DNA from: Chenopodium formosanum
Taxonomy: Eukaryota; Streptophyta; Magnoliopsida; Caryophyllales; Amaranthaceae
DNA: 64,000 nt
Direction of reading: 5' to 3'
Assembly: GCA_024500155.1 (NCBI GenBank)
Contig: CM044856.1
Coordinates: 51,522,303-51,586,302, forward strand
A model generated the notes under the pieces. It was not told the DNA's origin, made no database searches, and saw only the letters and a list, made by a program, of their open reading frames with translations. Positions 11,223 through 24,170 of the stretch are shown piece by piece. Position numbers and translations under genes: made by a program. Numbering within the stretch: the first letter of the stretch is position 1; every line of letters begins with the position of its first letter.

Positions 11223-13040
11223 CTTGCCAATAATCAAAATATCAAATATTCTTAATTATGTTAAGTGGATAAATCAATTAATTAGGAAATCCTAGAATAT
11301 AAATCATATTTAATAAACTGAAATCCTAACGTATCCAAAAAATTAAGCTAACCAACTAATTTTAATTAGATTAAAAAATCAAATTATGTAATTATCTTAT
11401 AATCAAGTCAAACAACCTTAATTGAAATTGCTCAAAATCCTCCTAAATCAGTTTTTCCAATGTTATCAAAAATAAAATCAGAATTAATTAATTAAAACAA
11501 TTTTTTTTTAAAAAAAAACAAAAACAGAGGACTACCGTGACTGAACACTCTGCCCAGCCACGTCACAACAACCAGGCCGGAGCCCAGCCATTGCAGCAAT
11601 TGACCGCTGCAGCCAGGCAGTCGCCCAGCCACAGCAGCGCTGGCTGGCGCACCAGGCAGCAGCCCAGCACACCAACCAGTAGGTGCAGTGGTTGGAACCG
11701 TGCAACAGTTGCATGTTTTAGCCACTGCCTCTCCCCTGAACCCCGCACTTGCTGCCCTCCGCCCCTGACGACCACCGGAGCAGCCATCGTGGCCCACCAT
11801 TAGGTGGTTCTGCCACCTAGACGTGGCTGCTCCCACTCAACCTATCAATTTCATTTTTTTTTTAGTAAAATTAATTTTACAACTCTTGCAAAATTAACTT
11901 GGGATCTAATTACATTTAAACATAAACTCCTTTATGATTAATTTCAAAAAAATTAATCTAAAATCTCCATTTTAATTAATTTAAGACTTTTCATATAGAA
12001 TAATTCCCAATTCATATAGAATAATTCCCAATTCATATAAATCTAATTTTACATGAATTAATACCATATCTAAACCAATTATAAATATGAAAAATAGATT
12101 ATATTATATGAATTTAACTATTAAAAACGAAAATTAGGGTTCATAACCATTAAAATTCGAAATTAGGGCTTTTTGGGTTCTTAAAAAAATTAGGGTTAGA
12201 GGCTATTTGAGCAATTAAATTCACAATTTAATCAATTCCAATCAATTAAAATCATATTTTAATAAGGTTATTTAATCCATAATTCAATTCCTCCCCTTAA
12301 TTGAATTAAAATTAGTCTAATTCACACATTAAAATAATCATATTATCGTGACCAGTAAATTATATGCAAGGGGCTAACTGATACCATTGTAGGGATTTTA
12401 GGTTCTCTAAGCGGAATTTCATGAATCTCATTCATACGCACCTAAACAGGATCTCATGCATATACAAATAAAGGATCACATAATAGTTTAGAATTAACCT
12501 TTGAAGCGTGAATCCTCTTAGCAATCTTCTTCTCTAGCGGAGATAAAGAGCCTCAAATGCGACTCTTCTATTTGGTCCACCGGGTTGAATCAACACTCCA
12601 CCAATGCTAGTTGGACAGGAAAAACCTTTCACCTTTCTTGGAGTAGAGAGCCGATTTTAAAGAGAAAATACGGAGATGAAAACTTACGTTGTTTTCAGAA
12701 AACGAAATACTGTATTTTTATTTTCCCTAAACACTAATTAATATATAATCACATTATCATTAATTAGGTTAGGGTTTTGCTCTCCCCTTTCCCTCCTTGG
12801 CCGGTCACCCTAAGGCCCACTTTGGGCTTCGGGTTCCTTTATTGATCCAAACCTAATGTGTGACCTTGTAGGATCCATAAAGGCGGGCTTTGGGTTTGTT
12901 ACTTACTAACTCGAAGTTCTATAGCATTCTCTAGCAAGACGAATAAACGACCCAAATAAACGAACTACTATCTCCATAATACGATTCATAATTATACTTA
13001 GTAATTGCACTCTAGAGACAAGGACACATTTCCTTCATCT
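11223..13040 (-). mobile_element. Ty1/copia-type remnant (5' LTR plus start of interior)
   Basis: On the minus strand a presumed LTR end ...CCCTACA (12388) is followed after two bases by TGGTATCAG (12378-12386), the start of the initiator tRNA-Met primer site typical of copia elements. The LTR therefore occupies 12388 to about 13040; its outer boundary is not clear. The interior (12377-11223) is AT-rich leader with a GC-rich stretch at 11530-11836 that opens several overlapping frames, none with gag motifs. A 19-21-bp direct duplication lies near 12001-12040. The element is cut by element A. Confidence 0.5.
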
Positions 13041-13789
13041 ATGGAGTGACACTTGTCGGAAAATTAGAGTGTCATTGTCTCAGGTCTGGCTAAAAGTTTA
13101 GCTTTATATATTAGTTATTAGTTTTGTGTCCAGGCGATGCCTGAATGGCTGAATTAACCTAATTAAATGTTTTAGCTTCAATGTTAAATACGACGATATA
13201 ATCCCTTTTGATAATGTAAAATATTTAGACATACAATATCATATCGCTTATTTATATAATAGTTTACTTTTTTTTATAATTTTATTTGTAAATAAATATT
13301 TATGTTATTATTAACTTAAAATTTTCTATTATACTTAAACTATTTGTAATGATTTGAAGTATTATTACCAAACTAAATTATTTTTACTGATTAAAACTTA
13401 TTTTTACCGATATTTTATTCTTTTTTAAATATATAAATGGATCTCATTTTAAAGAAATTTTTAAAACGAATATTATGATGGAAATAGTACTGAGTTATAA
13501 GAGTTTTAATTAAAAAATCTGATTAATTTTGTTTATATGAAATATTAGAAGTATATCTATAATAAAACACTATACAACGTTTTTATCTAAAAAAAATTAT
13601 CCAAAATTCGCTACTTAGCATCCTACATAACAATATCTATTTTTCACCTATCTGGCTCAACACTTGGCGAAAAACTGCAATGCTAAGCTTTATTGTCTCG
13701 TGACTTGGTTACAAGACCGACTTTATATTTTAGTGATATGTTATGATAATAATAATAATACCGACTTTATATTTTAGTGATATGTTATG

Positions 13790-13855
<66 letters not shown>

Positions 13856-14474
13856 GAATATTGAATACTATAAACTACTCATTTTTTTTTTTATTTCAAA
13901 AATAAAAATGAAAAAATAAACTACTCATTTAAGAGATAACATTACACTAGATGGTAGACACTAGACACAACCCAACCCGAACATAATAACATAACATGAA
14001 ATGACGCGACCCAAATAATTGCGAAAGCATGAGGTTAATATTCTTCCACTTCTTTTTTTTAGCTCCAGAAGTTTTCAATGGATACCCTATAATGTATATA
14101 CCGTCCCACCATCGGCTTCAACTCCTTATTTTATTCGAAAATCAATGCCAATTGGAAAGGAACATTAGAAAGCACAGATAATACCATAATACTCCGTAAC
14201 TTAATAAATACTGTATATGATATGAATAAACTATTAGCCTCATACAAGTGATAAGTTGTACAACTAGTTCAAAGACAAGTATATTTCATGGCTCTTGAAA
14301 ATTCTACGAAGTTTCAACTGAACAGTACAAGAAATTGGCAGTGTTCTTCTGCCGTAGCACTATGCAAATGCCAATGGGTGGTGCATAACAATTATTATCC
14401 AGCAAAAGAAAGGAAAATGCACAATCGACGAACAACGAATTAAAGCATTTCATCCTTAAAACAACGAAAGAAGT
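13041..14474. other. spacer downstream of NDUFS4 with an AAT microsatellite
   Basis: No gene seen. A block of about 48 bp ('ccgactttatattttag...') is duplicated at about 13709 and 13761, each copy running into AAT repeats; the second leads into an (AAT)n run of about 70 bp at 13787-13856. The part nearest 14475 should be the 3' UTR of the minus-strand NDUFS4 gene; the poly(A) site is not defined. Confidence 0.5.
13787..13856. repeat. (AAT)n microsatellite
   Basis: Uninterrupted AAT/ATA trinucleotide run of roughly 23 units, at the end of a tandemly duplicated 48-bp block. Confidence 0.95.
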
Positions 14475-17400
14475 CTAGCTTTCCTGGATCGGAGGACCCT
14501 TCCACTTGAAATTGTCTGCGTATGCTTTAGGCTGCAATAAGGGCGCAGAACAAAATTAGGACTACTCATGCCAATGATGACAGGAAATTTCAATAAGAAT
14601 GATATATTCCTTCAGTAGTTATGAACACTAAACACATGGAAGTAAATTTAACAAAAATACCGACCATTTCATTCTCTATACAATCACAACTTATATAGAA
14701 GTTTGAAGGGGTTAAACTGAGCTATCAGCACCACACTTGAGAAAGGTTCAATCAAAATACCATAATTGGCTATCTAAATCAAGTTTAAGAATTCCAATGC
14801 ATTTAAAGACCAAAGGAAGCTAAAGCACGCCATGTTGTCATCCTATCTATCTACTATTCACGTGGGAAGCTGGGAAGAATAGAGGCAACATTAACAAAGA
14901 AGGTAAGGCATAGATTTGTGGTCTACTTTTCAAACTTTAAGATGCAGATCTGCCTCCAGAGTCAAAATAACAGTTAATAAATTAAACAGAGATGATTCAA
15001 TAATTAAGGTTAAGCTGGAAAGAAGAATCTGCCTCCAACAAGAATACAAGATCACATGGCCGAAATCATTTTTGGTAGGACGCCCCATTGTCCCCAATTC
15101 CCCATGCACTCCCAGGATCTAGGGGTGCTTTGTAATTTCTAGTTTCACTATAGAACCTTCATGTCTTTCAATCCCCATTCCCTCCCCCCCCTCACGACAT
15201 ATATGTAGGCCTAAAATGAGAGAAAGAGGTAAAAAAGATTTCAAAACCAGTTCCATGATGCTCCAATATTTGAATAGAAATCGCAGCACTCTCAGAAAGT
15301 CTTCACGTAAAAATCATAAATCTTGGTTGATTATATGATTAGTTGATAAATTGATTAGTTAAAGACAGACTTTATCAAGGAAAAGAATGGAATGCAAACT
15401 CTGGAAATTAAAAAAGCTGTAAATGAGATTAACAAGCTCACCTTCAGAAGTGGTGTGTGACGCTTTTTTACCTGCACAGAAAAGTTCAACCAGTATTACC
15501 CAGAGGCAGAGAAAGATTAAGAGAAAAGGAAAATTGAAACAGGGGAGGGGGAAAAAATAAAAAGAACATGCACTCCTCAAGGCCAACTATATTGTATTCA
15601 AAGATGGACACAGTATGCCAAACATGTCACTATTTGATAGACTATATAATAATATCTCAGCCAGCCCAAAGAAGTAAAACAATAACACATTTCTAATGTA
15701 ACAATGGCATGAACATACAACTTTTCCAGCAGAGTAGAATTTGTCAATTTCACCTTGGCAGCAAAAAAGATTCAGAAAGTTGAACAGAAATGAGGATCAC
15801 ATATCGTAGCCAAATCCATAAATTGTACATGAGCACAAATAATATATGTAGTAACACAAATAATATAACCTGAAATAGAAGACCTATAACAAATTCAATC
15901 TATAACTACAATCCTTCTACAAATTATGTTACAGACTCCACTATGCGATAAGCATGATCTAAAGCCCCAAGTATACATCACAATTTCCAATTAATTGATG
16001 ACTGAATTTAGTTATTTAACCTTTTTAAGCAGGTCCACAAGAAAGGGATAGGGAATTGTCCTTTATAGTGTTTAGTTCACCTTTTTTTTTTTAATTTATT
16101 TTTCCTTTTTGCCTTTATAAGAATGAAGTAAACACAAATGCCTAAAGGTTTAAAGTCTTTACCAAAATGAAATAATTGACTCTAGGAAAATTTCAATCTA
16201 CATTTCTATAAAAAAAATTGATCAAATGGTGTTGTAAACTATGACTAAAGCATATACTTCTCCCAAACAAATTTAATTGTTTCTACCTGTCCAAAGATAC
16301 AAGCATTCCTGCGACAATCTTATATTCCTTGACTTCTTGTCTTTCCAAGAAACTCATGTTTTAAAGGTACACCCCCCAAAATAGTAAGTTTCATACATAC
16401 TTCAAAAACTATTCAACAGGCAGTAACCATAAACACAATTATTAACAGTTGACTTTCACCAATACCCTAGCCCCCCTAGAACATTTATTTAAGGGGACTT
16501 AAAATCGAATATCTAATGCTAATGAAAAGAGAAGTTAATCATAAGAATTAAAACTAAGTCCTTAAGTCCAATGCATTTAACATTTGCTTTACCTCCAACA
16601 AACTAAATATGTATGTAAGCTCCCAAAAAAAAACATGAAATAAATAACTCCAATTATCATGTGTAACTATTGAGACATCATCACCTAGGGAATGATTATG
16701 GTCTGTTGAAGACTTGGAAGTCCTAAAATAAGTACTGTGTCATGATGTGTAAACCAAGTGGACTGATCAATGACCATAAAGTTCAGCTTGCCTTAGCCTC
16801 ATAAATCCCATCATTTTATTACTTCCTGTTATGATTTATCTTGCTTTCATTTAATAGATCAACTAATCCACTAAAACCACGGGTCTGAAAGTTTAAGTCA
16901 TTTTTGGAAATTTGCTTACTCACTTTTCTCAAATAACAGCTTACAAAAGTTGGCAAGTCAGAGCAAATTTTGCTGATTATAACCTAGTGTGAAGCTACTT
17001 GGTTAACATACTACATGTATAAGTTTAACTAAAAGAACCTCAAGAGAAGAGAAGAGAAGAGAAATAAATAACGGCATATTTAAATTAATACATACTGCAG
17101 GCCTGATGTGTACACCTAATTTTCACTAATTTCAAGAAAAGAAATGTTTAAATAAGATAAATTTAGAAAAAATAAGTCATAATAAGTTGTGATAAGGGTT
17201 GATAAGAACTAAGTTTAATTTAGAACTAAAAGAAGTTCTAATAAGGTCTAATCAGTTTCAATAAATTGATAAGAGCACACCCTACATGTATAACTTAAAA
17301 TAAAAGAGCATCAAGAGAAGAGACATGGATAACAACACAATTTTAAAATCAAATAATAGCATACATACGTTACAGAGAAATTTATTTATCTTGTATAAAT

Positions 17401-20400
17401 AGCACACATCATCTGAGATTTTTTTTATTTGAGGGATTCACCCATTGTGAAGTACAACTTATGTTTAAAGAAGCAAAAAGAAGCATGAGTAAATGGATGG
17501 ACAAAGACAGTTTACATATATTAATACAAAACACACCTCATATTGCCATCCATGTCTCTCAGCAAAGGCTTTTGCATCTTCTTCACTGTTGAAAGTCAGT
17601 GCTGATTCACCAACATTGGCATAAGGGTCTCCAGTGGATGTCCATCCCATCAATGGATTCTCCCACCTTAAGGATATTACAAAGACAAAGATAATGTTCA
17701 ATAAAAAAGATGCGAGGAAGTAAGATAACTACGCAACTAACTACACAATAGACACAATACCATCCATCAGAGTAACTCAGACTGTACATGCAAAAAGTCT
17801 TTGGGTCCCTAAAAAATCATCATAATTCAACATACAGCAAAAATCCTTAACTTTAGAATGAATACCTCTCATGGCTCTCAATATCACAGAAGTTCACTCT
17901 CTAAGACCCAAACCAGGCGTAGAAGACCTTTAAGGTTGTATCCAGACACTATACACTATACGCTTAATGTCACTAGAAATAAAAAACCCAGTAGCAAAGA
18001 ACCTTTTAAGTTATACCATCACTATGATTCTTTCACACTATGTACCATATTTTCTGGAACATACACAGTATACTAGATTGACTAGACTTTTGTTTACAAG
18101 CTTAACATATCAAAAAAGTAAATTATAATCCCATTGTGACACTGCAAAATTCAAAATTGACTACTGAATAACTATTTATCAGAGAATTATAGCCTAGTGA
18201 CCTACTTTTGTGTCGAAAGGAAGTTGATCTTCCACTTCCCAACTTTGCCAGCACCTTGCTGTGTTGCAACGCGAGCAGGTGAGTAAATCACAACCTGCGC
18301 TCATAATTTACAATGATTAAGGAAGAATTAACGTAACACAGAGGAAAATGTTAACTTTCAAACAAGTCCGTGGTTACAACAAGCACAACATGGGGAAAAA
18401 CAAGATTATAACTAAGGATAAGCAATAGAATATATAGGTTCAAATCCATTAAATGGACAGATGCAACTAAAGGCACCAAAACCCAATAGCATGCTGCTTT
18501 CTAATCACCAGTGAGCTTTAATTATATTAGATAGCTGCCAAAGAGCAGATACTATATTGGAAATACAGAATGTTTATCATCAAATAGCAAAGCGACAATT
18601 AAGTTAGTTTCATCAGATAACAAGCCAAACTATAGTAATATATGAAATACCATATGTATCTGCTAACACCAACAATCATAATCTGAAATTCAATTTGGTT
18701 TTGATCAATTAATGACATATATGACAAATCACAAACTAATAGTGTCTAGCCATTTCTTGCTTAGGTTATGAGAAAGGAGCAGAATTGTCACCTAAACAGC
18801 TAAGCTGCAACAAGATCTAGTCAACCTGCTCTATCACCAGCATTGCTGGAACATAGAGATCTATAAGTTGCAAGCATGGGCCAAATGCATTGTCCAACAA
18901 AGATGAGTCACATCCCATATCCATATATAACATGCAGGATAAAATTGATGGCAGATTCTGCTGAAACCAGCTAAAATAGTAAATACACAAAGTACACATG
19001 TTTAAAAAGGAAATGATGTAAGGTACAGTGCATTTCCAAGCAACTTTTAACACAAAAAAACACAGCAGCGCCACATCAAAATTACACATTGCAAAAAATT
19101 ATAACAGACTCCCTATTATTCACACATACTCGAGGAGGAAGCCAGCAACAATCAATAATTAACCACAACTCGCAAGTTGTTAAATCAGTTGTTAGGTGGT
19201 TACCGAAAATTCAGGGGATTCTGTGATGATGGAGAGTAAGCAACAAGGAGAAGGAGTATTAATAGGGGAAGGCTTGTAATAATAAGTAAAAATTGGAGAA
19301 AGTATTGAGTGAAACACAATCCGGAGGAATCATACCCTTAAAGTCTGATATTAATAGCTTGAATTTCTTAATTCCTATGATTACAGCCCAAGCCAACCCT
19401 TATAATCTTGTTTTCTGTCTTAATTTCCTAATGAGGGTATTAGTTTCTAAATAATCACAAAAAACCAAAACAGAACCTGAGTCGTAGCAAACATCCAAAT
19501 AATCCATGCTTTCTCCACTTACGCCTCAGCAGCATATATGATTTATCTAAGGTTGAAAACAACATCTTCATCTAGACTCACACTTTTCTTCAAAATTCAA
19601 CCTTAAGTGAATATATCCATATTGTACTTAGGGGTCATTTAGTTCATTAGGGAAGTGAAAATTCCCATGAAATTTCAATTTGTAGGAATTGAATTCCTTT
19701 GTCAAAATCATGGGAATTCATCAAATTTGTTAGGTTGAAAATGGAGGAAGTAAATTCCCATAGGAATTGTAACTTACCAAGGGGTGGTCGGGTAAGTTAA
19801 TTCCCATGTTTAAAGGTAAGTCAAAATTCCCATGAATTATCTTTGCCCCCATTTTTACTTTTTATTTTTTTTTTGTGTCAACAAGTCTAAAATGAAATTC
19901 ATGGGAATTCTGAATGCCCATAAGAAATTAAGCCAACCAAACAACACCTTAGAAGATAAAACTAGTATAGGTATGATATAACATGAACAATCTGCTATTG
20001 ACGAAAGACAACATATCCCTTAGCTTTTTTATCTATAAGGTGCTAATTAGTTGCCCTTAAGTTCCATAGACACTCAAATTTCCCATGAATTTCTTTTTGT
20101 CCATGTTGTGTTTGTTGACATCAATGTATAAAAAAGCTCAAGGCGCACTAAAGAAAGATGGGTCCTGCAGCGCCTACGTGCGCCTCTTTGAAGTGAGGCG
20201 CACTATATGAACAATTAAGAATTTTGGCTGATATTTGCTTCAAGTGTGCCGCATATGCGCCTAACTAGCACCTAACCACACACGCCTCGCCCCGACCAAG
20301 TTAAACGCTTACCCCGTAGTGCCATGCGCCCGCTATTTCAAACACTAGTGACACTAAAAGGCAGAAATGGAAGTTACAATTCATGGGAACATATTCATCC

Positions 20401-22766
20401 ACCCCACCCTTGGTCATTATTCACTATTTCACTATTCCTAGGACTTACAATTTCCCACATAACAACCAAACACATAAGTGTAATTCCTAGGAATGGAGAT
20501 TCCTATGCAAAGTTAATTCCCAAACCAACCAAAAAGTCCTAAGACGTCAAAAGCTTCTTCAAACAAGGCACCACTTTTACCATGCCCAAGTAAAAGGACC
20601 ATAGTAGCTTTCAAGAAATCCATAAATGTTAACCAATTCTTCCAAGTACAAAAAATGAGAGTAACACAATCCCATGATAATTTTGGGTCACCATTAAATT
20701 GTGGTCTTCAAGAACAACAAACTTAGGCCCTGTTCACCTTATCTCCACTTATTACAGGTTTGATAAGTACAGATAAGGGTTAATAAGTTCAGATAAGTTA
20801 GATAAGAAAAGTTCAGGAAATATAAGTTCAGATAAGATGTGCTAAAGGTTAACCAGAGCTATCCAAGTTTAATTTATAACTAAAATAAGTTCTAATAAGG
20901 GTTAATAAGTTCAAATAAGTTTGGATAAGTTAAGATAAGATTAGAAGTTCAGATAAGTAAAAATCCAGTGAATAAAACGCACCCTTACACCTCCTTGACA
21001 AGCATTAAAATGGCAAACTTCATAATTCAAAACCACATACCAAAAGTCAAAACCCCAAACATTCCTCACTTCACAACCATTATACAAAAAGGTATGTTTA
21101 TCTACTCATTTATTCAATAGGAGATTTAATATTGCTAACTAGAGCACTCCAAATTAGAAAAATCTCTTAGGGCATGCCTTGAACGGGTATTTAGGGGGGG
21201 GGGGGGGGAGTAATGATAAAATGATTTTAACTTTTTTAAAAGATTGGATTTAAGTAACTAGTTGGTGGGGTATTAGTAATAGTTACCAATACCCCCCTCC
21301 CCCCCCCCCCCAAATAAAGTAATTATTCCCTTGAATATTAGCTCTCATCTCTGCTATACTCTCCCTTCTCTTCAACTTTTTTCTTTTTCCTTCACCTCCG
21401 TATCTCTCGCTCCCCCCACCCAATATCCAATACAGAAGCATTTTCTGCTACCAAGGCATCCAATGGGAATGACAAGCTGACCGATTTGGGCTTATATAAA
21501 CAATGATCTGAAACTGGATCCATTAATTGATGATTTTATTTGAAAGAAAGTACAGGGCTTAGGGTTTCTGATCCTTCCAGAAGGGCGATGCATGTTTATG
21601 GCCAAAAGTTGGTTGTCTTGTAACAAAGATCGAAAGTAGTTTGTCCTAAGCCAAGATTGTTACAAATCCATAGAAAAGAAAATATTACTCCCGGTCTGGA
21701 ATAGGTGTAAAGGGAAGGGAAAATATAATGGAAAAATAATTTTGACTTTTTTTTAGTCAATTTTTGGAGTAACTGGTTATTAGGGTTAGCTTGTTCCCTT
21801 AAAACTAGGGTTAATAGTTACCCACATACCCCCTAGTGTGATTATTCCCCCACAAATATAACTCTCTTCTCTCTAATTCTCTATTATACCCTCCATTCTC
21901 CCTGCTACGTTTCACTTCCACCATCTCGATACGCGTCCTCTCAACAGAAAAAGCTAGACGACAACACAACTACTCCACGGAAACATACAGCGGCTGCCAA
22001 AGCCAACGGAGTTGAGAAGCCTTTCCGTTCCACAATAATCAATAGCAATGATCTCAAATTGGAGTCATCAATTGAAGAGATAGATGAACGAAAATTAAAC
22101 GCTGTTAAAGCTTCCAGAATTGTGATGCCCAAGGTGGTGTCCATTTGACCTCTGTCAAGGTGGCTGTTGGGATTCCACGGATGCCCTTAGGAGTACCTAC
22201 AATGGTGTATAATGGGAATCGTACTTCTCTAACTTTAACCATAGCTCAGTCCTCAATAGCAAATTGCTGTTTTATCATGATCAATTAACCTAACCTTCCA
22301 TCAAAATCAATACACGTTGAACAGCAAACTCAGCATTCGGAACCACATACTAAACCCGATAACATTCCTTTAATTCTCATCATCAATGACAAAAGAATAT
22401 GCATCTCCATTGATTCTAATCATTTTAATCCAAAATCACTAATTTTCAACCAAAAAACAATATGACAACCTTCTAACAATGTCACAAAATACCAAATTCT
22501 AACCATAACCTTAAATAACAATCAATACGAGCATAAAACAGTTCAAAACGAATAATAATTGACGAATTAATAAAATAAAATAAAAACGCAAAAAATCATA
22601 CTCGACGACGAAGGTGTTCTTCGGGGATTCCAGCGACGACGCCGATCTCACCAGGGCGAGATTCGACTAAAGCATCGGCTTGAGATGAGAAGGACTTAGT
22701 TGAAATGAGCGCAGATCGGCTAAGATGAGTTAGTCTGAGACCAGCTCTTTGTAGAGAGGTCGCCAT
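14475..22766 (-). CDS. NDUFS4: mitochondrial NADH dehydrogenase (complex I) iron-sulfur protein 4, NDUFS4/FRO1
   Basis: Five exons, all with GT-AG borders and consistent phase: 22766-22602, 18294-18206, 17666-17537, 15471-15442 and 14531-14475 (TAG at 14475-14477), giving 156 residues, close to the 154 of the Arabidopsis FRO1 protein. Exon 1 encodes an arginine/serine-rich mitochondrial presequence (LSRSALISTKSFSS) and the conserved GIPEEHL; exons 2-3 hold YSPAR, GKWKINF and ENPLMGWTSTGDPYANVG; exon 3 ends FAERHGWQYE and exon 5 has DNFKWKGPP. This is the ETC complex I subunit conserved region. The protein is an accessory subunit of the peripheral arm of complex I on the matrix side; Arabidopsis mutants are cold-signalling defective. 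An in-frame ATG seven codons upstream (22787) is possible, but the 22766 ATG matches the family start better. Introns are 4307, 539, 2065 and 910 bp; the first holds several MITEs. No disabling mutation is seen. Confidence 0.95.
17100..17290. mobile_element. MITE fragment related to the one at 20726-20984
   Basis: Within intron 3 of NDUFS4, the phrases 'gataagggttgataag', 'aagtttaatttagaac' and 'agttctaataagg' match the interior of the Harbinger-type MITE at 20726-20984. Terminal repeats and target duplication are not clear, so limits are approximate. Confidence 0.45.
19631..19948. mobile_element. Tourist-like (PIF/Harbinger) MITE in NDUFS4 intron 1
   Basis: 318 bp flanked by TTA on both sides (19628-19630, 19949-19951). 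Imperfect terminal inverted repeats: GGGGTCATTTAGTT at the left and the complement of AACCAAACAACACC at the right. Interior holds repeated 'aattcccatg' and 'catgggaatt' phrases. No coding capacity. Confidence 0.75.
20039..20539. mobile_element. second Harbinger-type MITE, interrupted
   Basis: Flanked by TAA (20036-20038 and 20540-20542). The right end (AACCAACCAAAAAGTCC) resembles the ends of 19631-19948 and the interior shares the 'aattcc/ggaatt' phrases. It is longer because of the GCGCCT-rich block at about 20125-20335. Confidence 0.6.
20125..20335. repeat. GCGCCT/AGGCGC-rich insertion inside the MITE
   Basis: A block with many AGGCGC and GCGCCT words in both orientations ('caaggcgcac', 'gtgcgcctc', 'gaggcgcac', 'atgcgccta'), unlike its AT-rich surroundings. 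It looks like a small insertion in the flanking MITE. No reliable terminal repeats or target duplication. Confidence 0.4.
20726..20984. mobile_element. Harbinger-type MITE with 'aagttcagataag' repeats
   Basis: 259 bp flanked by TTA at 20723-20725 and 20985-20987. Ends GGCCCTGTTCACC and, on the other strand, GGGTGCGTTTTATTC are weak inverted repeats. The interior is a run of 'gttcagataagt' and 'gggttaataagt' variants. Confidence 0.7.
21168..22145 (+). repeat. diverged direct duplication of about 0.5 kb in NDUFS4 intron 1
   Basis: Copy 1 (about 21168-21660) and copy 2 (about 21690-22145) share, in order, a G/C-homopolymer-bounded segment with 'taactagttggt/taactggttatt', a 'ctctcatctctg...' pyrimidine stretch, and a segment with 'caatgatctgaaactgga' against 'caatgatctcaaattgga', then 'ccttccagaagg' against 'gcttccagaatt'. 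In copy 2 the plus strand has an open stretch of about 50 codons to TGA at about 22148; copy 1 has stops in the matching frame. It may be a captured gene fragment or a decayed non-autonomous element; I do not recognise the peptide. Confidence 0.5.
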
Positions 22767-22918
22767 TGTTGTACCTTCTTCCTTCAACTTCTTTCTCTCT
22801 CTAACAATGAAAACAATGGAGAACGAATCGGTTTTTTTTTTTTTTTTTCGGGAAAGTCCAATTTGACAAGATTGTTAGCCCATTTTGTAGAGGCTTTAAA
22901 TGGGGGTTATATTTTTTT

Positions 22919-23405
22919 TGAGAAAATTGTGAAAAATGATCTAAGTGGTCGACTCTTTGAAAAAAGACCTTTTAAGTGAAAACTTGTGAAAAATGACCTT
23001 TGAAGTTGTATTTTGTTTATATGGGGTACTTGGGCGAGCTTGCGACCTTACGTGGTGGTCAATGTCGAAGCTCCGACGTTGACTATCACGTGTTAGTCAC
23101 GTGACTTTTTGTTTTTTTAAAAAAAAAACCAAATTTCCCTCCTTTCCCGATTTGTTCTCCATTGTTTTCATTGTTAGGTCGAGAAAGGAGGGAAATTTGG
23201 GGATTTTTTTGTTTAAAATAAAAAATCGCGTGAATAACACGTGATAGTCAACGCCGGAGCTCCAACATTGACCACCACGAAAGGTCTCCCAAATACCCCA
23301 TACAAACAAAATGCAACTTAAAAGGTCATTTTTCATAAGTTTTAACTTAAAAGTTCCTTTTTTAAAAAGTCGACCATTTAAAAGGTCCTTTTTCACAATT
23401 TTCTC
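22919..23405. mobile_element. MULE-type fold-back MITE just upstream of NDUFS4
   Basis: About 487 bp made almost wholly of two inverted arms of about 190 bp: GAGAAAATTGTGAAAAA at the left end and its complement at the right end, continuing through 'ggtcgac' and 'cgttgactatcacgtg'. Flanked by TATTTTTTT (22910-22918 and 23406-23414), a 9-bp duplication with one T of slippage; 9 bp is the Mutator-like signature. It begins about 150 bp upstream of the NDUFS4 start codon, so it lies in the promoter or 5' UTR region. Confidence 0.75.
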
Positions 23406-23415
23406 TATTTTTTTA

Positions 23416-23841
23416 GATCATCTCCAATGGTGAGAGTTAAATTTGACTATTGAAATATAAAATGAGTTGTTTTTTTTTTTTTTTTTTTTTAACTCTAATG
23501 GTGATACCATACTCACTTCTCAATTTAGCAACTCATGTGAAGTCTAATTTCCCAATGATGAGACTCTCTAAAATATACAAATATCAATTTATGGCTCACC
23601 AAATCTATTTCTTTTTTATTATCAAATATTATAAGATTAAAAAAAAAAAGGTAAAACTTAAATAAATTACAAAATATATTAGAATATTGACAATGGGCCC
23701 ACATCTTTGTCAAATGAGAATCAAAGTTGAGTATCTAAATTTTAAAGTTGCTAATTTTAGATACCAACTTATTGGTATACATTGTAAAAAATACTCTCTC
23801 TCCTAAAAATACTCACTTGAGTCTCACCATTAGAGACAGTC
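23416..23841. mobile_element. Harbinger-type MITE upstream of NDUFS4
   Basis: Terminal inverted repeats GATCATCTCCAATGGTGAGA and, from the other end, GACTGTCTCTAATGGTGAGA; flanked by TTA (23413-23415 and 23842-23844). No coding capacity. Abuts the fold-back element at 22919-23405. Confidence 0.8.
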
Positions 23842-24170
23842 TTATATTGGGCTGCTTTAATAATACTTAGACAATTAGTATTAGACTATTAGCTAGTCTT
23901 GTCACCAGCCAGGTGGCTGGTTTAGGTTTCGATTTGGGTTCCAAGAATTTAAACAGCACACTCTATTATGCTCACCCTTATACTTGCCTTTGAACATGCT
24001 TTGGGAGGTATAGCCTTTGTTGACTTTGAATCTCCATATTCGTTGAGTCAGGGGAAAGAATGAGAGATCAGAGAACACATAGATATTGACATCATACACA
24101 AGTACTCGAGCTTAAAGGAAACTTAATGTCTCACATAAAGGTAAAAGGGGAAGCAAATAAAGTGACTCAA
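23842..24170. other. spacer between the NDUFS4 upstream MITEs and element C
   Basis: No gene recognised. A 65-codon minus-strand frame (24099-23902) has no recognisable motif. The last 5 bases (CTCAA) flank the 3' LTR of element C; its partner duplication is outside the window. Confidence 0.4.

Noticed and set aside
11492..11836. GC-rich ORFs on both strands
   Set aside because: Compositional effect of a GC-rich block in the copia leader; frames overlap on both strands without motifs.
21189..21204. Long G and C homopolymers as a G-quadruplex regulator
   Set aside because: Single homopolymer runs with no spaced G-tracts; more likely slippage or sequencing uncertainty.
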